A DNA stretch of 64,000 nt from Axinella damicornis (lineage: Eukaryota; Porifera; Demospongiae; Axinellida; Axinellidae). This document shows, in pieces, positions 20,291 to 29,794 of the stretch. Where the stretch lies: NCBI GenBank assembly GCA_963931865.1, contig OZ007509.1, positions 8,587,274 to 8,651,273 of the forward strand. The letters are read 5' to 3'. A program made the position numbers and the translations under genes. How positions within the stretch are numbered: the first letter of the stretch is position 1; the number at the start of each line of letters is the position of its first letter. Under the pieces are notes generated by a model, which had not been told where the DNA came from, did not search any database, and saw only the letters and a program-made list of their open reading frames with translations.

Positions 20291-20592
20291 TAGGGACATG
20301 CCCATTAAATCATTAATGTGACTCATACAATTATATGCACTCAAACATGTCAGGCCTAGGGGAATAATTCTTGTTGGGAAATGTTATCATTCTAGGCACT
20401 GTAATGGAGTGCTCCTTGCATGTAGTGTATATAGGAACTGAAAATTGCACTGAAGGCAACATTGCAAGCCCACTCTTTGTGTATACACAAACTACACTGC
20501 TACCTGTAGTTGACACATGGCTAAATAGCCTATGAACACTTTACAGTGAATTTGGCCATGCAACATAACACTATATAGTAATAGTATGCACA

Positions 20593-20593
<1 letters not shown>

Positions 20594-20621
<28 letters not shown>
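20594..20621 (+). repeat. Poly-G tract, 28 bases
   Basis: Uninterrupted G run downstream of the CARS stop codon, one of three in the window (also 50931 and 52920). It can form G-quadruplex structures, and its length may be uncertain in the assembly. Confidence 0.95.
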
Positions 20622-20623
<2 letters not shown>

Positions 20624-20785
20624 AAGTAATTCAAGCACTAGTGTAACCTACATACATTACTGCGTTGTGCAGCCAGCCAAATATTTTTGTTATGCAGCAA
20701 TGGTGACTAGAGTACTAAGCATCCTATGTACAGAAACATCCAGCACTATAGCTATCTAATTGGAGTCCTCTACATTATCTCCAGT

Positions 20786-23700
20786 TCAGTCATCTGCCTT
20801 GGACTTTGCAAGGTAATCCTTGTACTTCTTTTCCTGGGCCTGCCAGAGCTTCCTGAGCTTCTTTAACTGTGTGTCACTGATCGGTTGGCCCTCAGCATCA
20901 TGTGTGGGTAGCCCCTGCTCATCAAAAGCACTGTACTTGTCTGATTGGGAGTGAAATATCTTTTCAGGAGGTATGGTAGCTTGTGTCTCATGCTGGCGCT
21001 GTGAAGAATGTAAGGTTGGTAAAGTAATCCCTTGCTCTGAACCACACAACTAAGCAGATTATGCAATCTTTACCAAACGCTGCTGCTCAACTAAAACTCA
21101 CCCTAACTTCTTCCAGCTTCTTCTTCTGATTTTCTCTCTGTTGCTGTTTCTCTTCTTGCAGCTAAATGCACAGATGATAAATGGGTAAATAAAGTAACCA
21201 ATGCCAGTGGTGTAGTTACATACTTGTTTCTCTCTCTCTTTCTCCTTAAGTATGGCCTCCTTGCCTATGAGTTTGACAACAGAGGTTCCCTCCTTGTCCT
21301 CCAGCCTCACTCCCAACTCCACCAAGGTCTCATTCCTCAGAGCATCACACATACCCAGGAGGGACTTGTCTGGAGATAAGTGCATGTTACAATGTACCGT
21401 ATAGCTGGAAAATTTAGCGGGGAATTTAATATGGTGGTTTGGCGGATTGGTGAGCATACCACTAAATTAAATTTGTCTGGAGAAAAGTGTATATGTTACA
21501 ATGTAGCTTCTGTGTCTAAGTTTGAAATGCTCTTTGTTAGCAGAATAATCTAGTTCATGTAACTTACTGTTCTCTTCCAGTGCAATCTTTCTGACTTGTT
21601 CCCTGAAGTCTGCCAGTGCTGTCACATACGGCATCACAGTTGATTCACTCTGTGGAAGTAGTCATGACTCCAACAATTTCTCCAGCAGAGAAAGCCTCTA
21701 TAAACCCTCACCTGCTTAGCAGCTCCTTCCTGCTGCAGTGGAAACCCGATATCCTGGTCAGTTGGAACTACCCCAAATACATGGAACAGGTGTGTGAGGT
21801 ACTGTGCTATGGTCTGGAGCAGCCTTGCATTAGCTTCCTGGCCAGACTCAGTCAGGTAGACATTGCAGGCAGACACCAGTTCCCTCATCAGCTGAAGTAC
21901 TGCTGGTGTGTCAATTGAATCTGTAGGGTGATTGGCGGTAGTAGATTGAATGTATGTAGTGTTGTTACCAGGAATTATGTACTCTTTGGTACTATTGTCT
22001 ACTGTTTGTGCTTACTGCAGAAAGCTTCATGCACTGCTGTTTTGATGTCCAGATACCTGAGTGGAGAGATGGAAAATAATTCAACCCCACAATGATACAG
22101 AATAGCACTATTCTTGGCATACTTGCTGTTGAGTTGTTTCTCTCGGGGTTGAAACTTCTTCCAGCTCTTGACTCCTGATGGCTGCTTCCTCAGCAGATCT
22201 TTCACAGTCAGGAAGAACTCCTACAAGAAGAGGAAAATTTGCAACATCTGCTACTGACCCAAAGCAGGAAACTTACATTGAATATCTTTTCAATGTGAAA
22301 AGCCTCTGTCATGGTCTGCTCGCTGTAGTCAAGGGTGACGTTCCATGCATGTTGCAAGAAGGCAAGCCTCAGCTGTCTGGCTGAGTATCGATGCAATGCC
22401 TCCTTGATTGTGATGAAGTTTTTGAGGGACTTGGACATCTTGCACCCCTCAATGATGAGATGGCCCGAATGGAGAAAGTAGGAGATCCACTGGTCATGGC
22501 CAAAGCAAGCCTGCATGAAAGATTGAAGAACGTCTTTACAACTGTTTGCGCTCATTTCTTACAGGGGAACCCTTGAGAGGTCCAGAAGTTTCATGCATTG
22601 CATGCCAGTAGCCCAGATTAGACACTCACCAATCCTTCAACTATGTATGTAGCTATACTGCTACATAACATGGGTGACTTACTTCAACCTGTGCTATCTC
22701 ATTGTCATGGTGGGGAAACTTGAGGTCCACTCCTCCAGTATGAATGTCTGCTGTCTCACCAAGAATGTCACTGTGATTATCAGAGAGTAATTAGCTTAAG
22801 AACTCACTTGCTATTACCAGTATGTAGCTACAGCTGCAGGATTGTTAGTTACTAGTACTCACTACAGTCCATGTTGCTAAGGTTATCCTTCTTACCAAGC
22901 CATGACACTGCATTCAATGTGCCAGCCAGGTCTTCCAGGACCCCAGGGGCTGGGCCAGGCTGGCTCCCCAGGCTTGCTCGCCTTCCAAAGGGCAAAGTCC
23001 TTCTCAGATTGCTTCTCCCCCAGCCTTTCAGCTGACACGCTCAGTTCCCCTGATGGAGACAGACACTATTGCTAAAAGGTTAGGATAATAGGCAAGTCCT
23101 TACCCTCTCCTTCAGCGAGGGCCCGCAAGTCTCCCACTGCCTCTGGAACCAGTTTGGCATAGCTGTGGTCTGGAGAGGCTGCATACTTGACCACATTGAA
23201 GTACACTGACCCATTTGACTCATAGCTGCACAAAACAATTCACAAACCTTCAAATCATCAAGTCTGATCAAGTTGGTGGTTTACTTACGCATATCCTTTG
23301 TTGATAACCTCCTGCACAAAGTCAACAACCTCAGGAATGTACTCACTCACTCGTGTCAGCACATTAGGAGGTAAGACCTGTATGGGGAGGGGTAGGGAAG
23401 GGGAGGGGGGAAGGGAGGGGTGTGTGTGTGTGTGTGTGAGATGTGTAAGGTGGTGTGAAATCAGTAGTAAGTTGTATGGACTCTTCCCTAGCTAGCAGTA
23501 GTGATGTATTGCAATACTGTAATGCAAGGTGTTGCTTTATATGGATTATGGAGCATGTTTATTTTGATTGATTTGTGATCCACTTGAGTTTACTGTCAAT
23601 GATTGCGCAGTTCTTGGTCGGCTGTTTTCATTATGATCATTCATGTTCTCACTTATCCAACCAGTGGCAACTATACATCGAAATATATAATATAATGCCA

Positions 23701-26700
23701 ACGTTTCGTCTAGGCTGTGCTAGTCTTCCTCAGGGCACACAATGAAAAATACAAGTACTACAGCTACTTAATTAATTAAATAGCTACTGCCAAGAGTCTA
23801 GAAATGCTAGTGATGTGTACACATTATTAACCATGCATGATGCATACATTGAGAGCTTGCATGTCTTTGTGGAACTCCTCCTCCCAGTGTGTTGTCAGAG
23901 CAGCAAATATACTGTGATCTCGAACATCTGCACCATACTATGCATGAAGAATGATAATATTATACAACTATATTACGCTATATTATAGCTAGTGTCATTC
24001 ACACTGAGAAAATGGAAGATTTACGAAATAGCTATGCTCTGTTCGTGTTGTGCAGACAAAAATTGAAAGGCTCTTGGTAGTAGCTATAGACACAACATCA
24101 TTGTAATATGGAAAACTACCAACCTTGGCATCTAGCCAAGCAGCAAGTGGGTCACCAGCCATTTCCACCAGGTTACTCTGTCATGAGCCAACACAGTCCA
24201 GTATGGCAAAGCATAGCAGTAAATGTTCATCATCTGAATGTTTGCTGGGTGTACGTACTGACATACCCTCAGAGTTTGAGCATCCAAGCTACCTTCCCTG
24301 GCTTGTTGTAGAGCCTCCTCCACCTTGGACTATGGAAGGAAATTAATACCTCTAGCCATAACTGACCTAGTCTGCATGGTGTGGCAGTTAGACTGTACAA
24401 CCACATGATCACTAGTCAAGACCATGGGGTCAGTAACTAAGGTATGCATACAATAGTAGTCTTGGGGTGGCCAAACATAATATTATAGAGAAACTGCCAG
24501 CCTGGGAACTTTCATGTGATGTTCTGAAATTTGATTGGTGCTGCAAACTTTCGGCCAGCGGAAGTAAATACGGCAAAGTTCTCTTTATAGCTACCAACTT
24601 GAGTTCGGAAAACAACGTTTGCTGACATTTCGACTGAATGCTCCAGTCGTCATCTGGGCAATGTATCACTGTCAGGATGAATGATCCAAACTATAGAAGT
24701 AAACAGTTTGATCTCGAGAAAGTTCCCAGGCCATTTCTCTTCCTACAAAATGGCCTGGGAACAACTTATATTAATAGTTTGGATCATTCATCAAGTGTGA
24801 GCTGGCCTAGAGGTTGTCATAGACTCACCAGTGTGTTCTGCAGCATAGCCTTCTTGTTGTCGTCTTGTTCCTTCTCCATTTTCTCCCTGAATGGCTGTGA
24901 GGAGTACCCTGACAGTGATATATTGCCATGGAAACATCAAATCAAAGGGGAGGAGAGTTAAACCTTCAGTGCTTGGGTGACGTGCTCCATGACATCAGAC
25001 AATTGATGGTCTTTGTTGACATACTCAACGAGTAGGTGGTTTCTGCGAGCTCTCTTGATTATCTGTGTATGTGCGTATGCGCACAGGTTTGGGGGAGGTG
25101 CCGTTTAAAGGCATAGCTATGGAGTCTAACATGATAGCTAGTTACGTACCTTGTCATCAATGTCAGTAATGTTCATGACATAAAGTATTTCATATCCAAA
25201 ATAATCTGTCATGACTCGACGCAGAATGTCAAAGGTGATATAGGATCTGTGGGTGCATAATCATAGCCAAGTGAAAGGTATATAAGCCATAGCTGACTGA
25301 TTGCTACAAATCCCACTAGCTATAGCTGTAGAGCTAAAAGCTATACCTAGCATGCCCCATGTGAGATGCATCGTACACAGTTGGACCACAGCTGTACCAC
25401 GACACACGGCGACCTTGGAGTGGGATGAACTCATCCTGTATGTATAGACAAGAATTTTTTCATGCAACTGGATATTAATTGCGGCGCAACTTCGATATGC
25501 CATTTCTCGTTCCCAGGCGTCATTGTCCGCTCTACGATCTCCGCGAGGGGTGGAGTCATAACGCAAGTCGACTTAACGGAGTGACGTCACAAATGTTGGC
25601 AATTAATATACGCATGCACGAATTAATAAGGACTTACCATAGCCTCGTTCCCAGGCTTCCCCCGCCGACTGGGAACGAGGCTAGATATAACCAGTAGTAC
25701 ATTACTAAGGTTACAATGTACTATTTGAAATTTTTTGCTGTTAACTTGCTGCTTTATATCTCAGGAACTATCAATACATTAAGATTTTAATGTGTGTGTG
25801 TGTGTGTGTCTGTGAGTGACGGAAGTGGGATGTTCGTTGGGCGGGACTAGACTATAGTGACACGCGACCTTCGTACTTCAATTTATTTACTGAACCTCGA
25901 ACTCCGCGAAGAATGTTCGAGAACATTGGGCTGGAATCCAGCTGGGGCTGCAAGCGGATGCATGCAATCGGGGAGCAGCAGTTGAAGCGACGCAATCGGG
26001 GAGCAGCAGCCGAAGCGTACGCGATCGGGATCAGCAGCTGAAGCGGACACAATCGAGGAGCAGCAGCTGGAAGCGGACGCAAACGGGGAGCAGCAGCTGA
26101 AGCGGACTCAATCGGGGGGAAAGCGGATGCAATCGGGGAGCAGCAGCTCTGCACAGAGAGCTGTCCGGTGCCGGATTACTCACGGTAGGCAAACGAGTAG
26201 CTGAGCGAGTGAAGCGAGCAAAGCTACTTGTAACAGATACTATCTGAAACAAGTTGCATTCCAACATTACAACACCAAATGGAACTCCTGGAGCAGGAAA
26301 GTAAAATTCCCCAGGGTATTTGGACCTAGGCAATTAGACTCACTGATCAATAACTTTTGCGTCAAATTACTGAGAGGCAGATGGGAGCCCAACCCTCAAA
26401 AATTCTACTACGCAGTATTAGCTAGCTAGGTCGTGATGAAGAGATACCGTAGTCGCGCGTTATTAAGCACATCTCACTTATAGGTGCATATTCGCTGTTA
26501 GGCGCAGGTTCAACTCTCGTCCCAGGTACTCGCTGTTTAGCACTGCAGTCTTCTGCCAGAAACTCCGCCATTTTCGATCATACAGAGTGGAAAACAGCTA
26601 TAATTTGAATTGAAGCGCACTTCCTATTCGAGGAGACACCCCCTTTATCCATCTAGCGGATTCAAACCGTGATCCCTTGTCTACAATGTTTTCATCATTT

Positions 26701-29215
26701 GTACCTAGTGTCATTACTCTGTGGAATGTTTTACCTAATTCTGTTAAGCACGCATCATCTAGCTCTGTGTTTAAAAGATTGCTACATTCTATGTAGGTAG
26801 GTATATAATGTTTGTTTTCACCTTAAGGCTCATGTATCACATTAGCATTACTGCTACTCATGTTGCCTTGTGTTTATAACACGAATTTCATAGAAAAAAA
26901 AGAAAAAGGAATGTCATTATTATTATATTCGTTATTAGGAGTTATAGGCGCATGCGCCTAATAACGCGCGACTACGGTATTCAGTTATCTGTGTATATTT
27001 TTAGCTATCTGCACAAAAACTTACTGGATCATCCAAGAAGAGCGTGCTCTAGGCATGCATAATCTTTGTTTCGTGCCCAAATTTCGTGATTTCTTTTCAT
27101 GCCGCCCTGCAAAATACACCAGGCTACAAGGGGGTGACACTCCCATTGACGCCGTAGTCAGAGCTGCGACCGGGTCAAGAAATCTTGACCGTCATTTTTG
27201 CTGCTTGACCGCTTGACCGCATCGCAAAAAGACTCTTGACCGTTTGACTGCGCTGTATTTCAGCCGTTGACTGCTTGACCGCCGATAGTATACGGAAGAA
27301 TGCGTAGCGACTGCAGCCTTTCCTTAGTATACGGGGTCAAGATTTGCTGATAAGCCCGGTCGCAGCTCTGACTACAGCGCGTATGGGAGTGTCACCCCCT
27401 TGGGCTACCTGGGCCCGTGCAACAAGTCAAAACACGTGAGAAACAATTTCCCTTCGTAAAATTTGACGCAAAGTATAAGGTCTCATTAGTCTGTGGTTTA
27501 TTGAATCTGTAACACGTTTACATGTACCGCTTCCACTCTGAATAATGTTATCTCATGGTTTTATGTAAACAACCTGGCAGCTGCCTCCAACTTGGGTTGC
27601 GTGTAAAACGTGGAACGTGGAATGGAATGTGGAATGGAAGGTGGAACGGATGTAAAATGAGTCCAAAAAAGTGTGTTAATTAAGGTGGGCGTTAATTGGA
27701 GCTGGCGTGATCGAAGTCTCGCGCAGTCGAGTCACACGAGTCATGGTGACAATCATATGGCGAGAGAGATGATTGTCATCAGCCACCGTCTTCCCTGACT
27801 CAACTCTTTCACTGTCTATGCCGCACCGACCACTGCATGCGCAGGCTTGCTCGCACCAGCCCCAATTAACGCCCATGATTTATGCCTTAACTAACACGCT
27901 TATTAGGCTTATTAGGACATTTTACATCTGTTCCACGTTCCATTCCATGTTCCATTCCACATTCCATTCCATTCCATGTTCCGCGTTTTACACGCAACCT
28001 CCAACTTACATCGTAACCTTAATTCCATAGATTACAGATGTAAATGGATAAATTACGCATGCGCACTATTGGCCAACCTTTGTGATGTCATCTATGTTGG
28101 ACGAGCGTGATACAAATTAAATCGACCAATCAGATTCGGAGAAACGTTCACCCTAGAGCGGACAATAGCCTGGGAGCGAGAGCGAATGACGCATCACGAC
28201 AACTTCCTCTTGACCTTGTTCCTGGTGAGGCTGTTGTACACTCTCAGTCCTGGTACCGCTGCTCCCTCTGGCTTATGCCAAACAGGCTGTTTGCCACTCG
28301 CTGTATTGGGACAAAGGATTTATCACGGCACTCAGCGGTTACCTAGCTACTATGAGGTTTTAAAAAAATAGCTACTACTGCTTCGCCAAGGCGCGCTTCA
28401 AAGTTTTAGGGCAAGTGGAAAAGGCGATACGGTCGGACGCGGACACAAACCAAAATTCATTCTTCAGCCCTTTGCAGTGTAGGACAGAAGCTAAACATGG
28501 CTATTCATTCGCTAAAGTTGCTTGCTTAGCCTACTGAACCGTCTTTCATGTCTTACCTCGAGTCAGTAGAGGTCAAAGGCCACGTGCATATTTAATAAGC
28601 TTCAACAATAAAAGTTCGAACTTCGATCAGCCATCGTCATAGATTGTACATGTATAGGAATATTATTTCTGCTTCCAATGCTTTGGAAAAAGGCCTGAGT
28701 TTGGTTTCTGCACTAAATAAATGCTCTTATAATCTTTTATGAGTTTTTATCGCGGCACTCAGCGGTTACATTTAGTTACATTTACAACATGAAGCTCATT
28801 AAAATTTAATATGCACGTGGCCTTTGACCTCTGCTGACTCATGAAAGGCGGTTCAATAAGCTAAGCAAGCGACTTCTGTACTACACTGCAAAGGGCAAGT
28901 AACTTTAGCGACTTCTGTCCTGCACTGCACTGCAAAGGGCTGAAAAAGGAATTTCGGTTCGTGTCCGCGCCGGAGTCCGTGTCCGACCGTATCCGCCTTT
29001 TCCACTTGCCTTATGCCTTATGCTCGAAAGCTTTCGCTCACTACGCGCACATCCAAACTTAATACTTGCTAGAATAGTTTCGTGCAGGTACAACTGATTG
29101 ATGAATAGTCTAAAGTACGCTGTATATAGTGGTCAGCGCCACCGGCATGCAATTTTACAAAAGTTACATTTACAACATCAACACTAGTTCACTTACGATG
29201 TTGCTTTGTTGCCAT
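20786..29215 (-). CDS. CARS1: Cytosolic cysteinyl-tRNA synthetase, 21 coding exons
   Basis: It joins cysteine to tRNA-Cys in the cytosol (class Ia). Exons, 5' to 3': 29197-29215, 28215-28300, 25347-25435, 25150-25246, 24964-25062, 24829-24894, 24267-24329, 24124-24177, 23848-23937, 23289-23377, 23104-23225, 22896-23049, 22683-22770, 22277-22510, 22123-22220, 22016-22056, 21712-21920, 21568-21649, 21224-21369, 21102-21161, 20786-20998. All phases agree and the sum is 2199 bases: 732 residues, close to about 748 in vertebrates. Seen: [17 protein letters not shown] (HIGH site and first zinc Cys), WHIECS and FPHHDNE (remaining zinc ligands), KMSKS, DALR domain, a basic coiled tail and the animal-type C-terminus [12 protein letters not shown]. 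Start exon ATGGCAACAAAGCAACATC is inferred from phase and its GTAAGTG donor. Intron 15 is only 66 bases. Introns 1 and 2 are packed with foldback elements. Confidence 0.96.
23398..23440 (+). repeat. G-rich and GT microsatellite in a CARS intron
   Basis: GGGGAGGGGGGAAGGGAGGGG runs into a GT dinucleotide repeat. It lies in the intron just upstream (in gene direction) of the exon ending at 23377. Confidence 0.8.
24590..24660 (-). repeat. Second copy of the GACTGGAGCATTCAG repeat, in a CARS intron
   Basis: ACCAACTTGAGTTCGGAAAAC and GCTCCAGTCGTCATC match 15525-15600. The minus strand can be read as [20 protein letters not shown]. Confidence 0.5.
24677..24791. mobile_element. Foldback element in a CARS intron
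   Basis: Outer arms GATGAATGATCCAAACTAT and ATAGTTTGGATCATTCATC, inner arms GTTCCCAGGCCAT and ATGGCCTGGGAAC. The inner arms match part of the TAGCCTCGTTCCCAGGCC family terminus, so this may be a hybrid or nested structure. Confidence 0.65.
25640..25683. mobile_element. 44-bp TAGCCTCG-family micro-MITE in CARS intron 2
   Basis: TAGCCTCGTTCCCAGGC and GGGAACGAGGCTA enclose a short CG-rich centre. It has the same length as the copy at 5322, but the flanks (GACTTACCA and GATATAACC) do not give a clear 9-bp duplication. Confidence 0.65.
25915..26165 (+). repeat. Minisatellite GCAGCTGAAGCGGACGCAATCGG, first locus
   Basis: About nine diverged copies of a 24-30-bp unit containing CAATCGGGGAGCAGCAG. 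A second locus with the same unit is at 59690-59850. Both are followed by a GAGCGAGTGAAGCGAGC hairpin arm, so unit and hairpin move together. Confidence 0.8.
26445..26979. mobile_element. 535-bp MITE with TACCGTAGTCGCGCGTTATTA termini
   Basis: Perfect 21-bp terminal inverted repeats at 26445-26465 and 26959-26979. The first eight bases TACCGTAG are shared with the element at 52148-52656, suggesting one superfamily. A LINE 3' fragment is nested inside. Confidence 0.8.
26645..26935 (+). mobile_element. 5'-truncated LINE 3' end nested in the MITE
   Basis: The plus strand reads [20 protein letters not shown] and then [13 protein letters not shown] before a stop. This matches the usual last residues of CR1/L2/Jockey-type LINE reverse transcriptases (the ..WN.LP..V...S...FK..L motif). 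A short untranslated region and an A-rich then ATT-repeat tail follow. Reverse transcriptase itself is absent, as in most 5'-truncated LINE copies. Confidence 0.6.
27127..27402. mobile_element. 276-bp foldback element with CTTGACCGC interior
   Basis: Left arm CAAGGGGGTGACACTCCCAT and right arm ATGGGAGTGTCACCCCCTTG, with further pairing through GTCAGAGCTGCGACCGGG. The centre repeats TTGACCGCTTGACCG. Confidence 0.8.
27595..27999. mobile_element. 405-bp foldback element with GGAATG-rich arms
   Basis: The arms GGTTGCGTGTAAAACGTGG and CCGCGTTTTACACGCAACC continue into GTGGAATGGAATG repeats and, further in, GGGCGTTAATTGG / CCAATTAACGCCC. It lies in CARS intron 2. Confidence 0.8.
28410..29010. mobile_element. 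600-bp foldback element in CARS intron 1
   Basis: Arms GGCAAGTGGAAAAGGCGATA and its complement ending CGCCTTTTCCACTTGCC. Inner matching parts include CAGCCCTTTGCAGTG and GAGGTCAAAGGCCACGTGCA. It nearly fills the intron between CARS exons 1 and 2. Confidence 0.8.
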
Positions 29216-29794
29216 CACCGTTTGAAACAGCAGACTTCGGGGTCTGCAACAGCGGTATATCTCCAACTGCGGCTGCACACCGTAAGCAACTGGAAACTCT
29301 GGAATTCGGGAGCCTTTTTATAGCCTCCGACTCTGATTAATAATACAATTTCCGGATTACCTGGCGCAATACATCATCAATTTCGCTAATTGCAGCCGAA
29401 GACTCATGTAGCGGTCGTCCGCTCTCTGTATGCACGCTCAAGGATGGATGGCCGCACAGCAGCACCCAGTTATCAGGTGGGCAAGTGTCCAGTACTCTTT
29501 AGCGAGTTTCCAGTATACTGCATGGTGCAGGTATGGAATTTTATCCCATATCTAATTAGCTAGAATGTACATGACTATGCAAATCACAATGTCAAACATT
29601 ATGCAGGTATGCAATAATAAAATAATATTTTTATGGCAGCCATATGATTGGTGGAGGCTCCAATTACATCATACTCTCATGACGTATACAAATGATATTC
29701 AGAGTCTGTGCTGGCATGCATTTAAGTGCTCGTGTCATCTCAGAAACTGCAGTTTGCAAGTTTAACTTTTTGAAGTTAGGCTAGTCCAGCTATA
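29216..29794. promoter_or_regulatory. Shared intergenic region between CARS1 and CDO1, candidate bidirectional promoter
   Basis: The start codons of CARS (minus) and CDO (plus) are 579 bases apart with no other gene between. A CRE-like TGACGT lies at about 29681-29686, about 110 bases before the CDO start. No clear TATA box is seen for either side. Shared control of the two genes is an inference from orientation. Confidence 0.5.
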
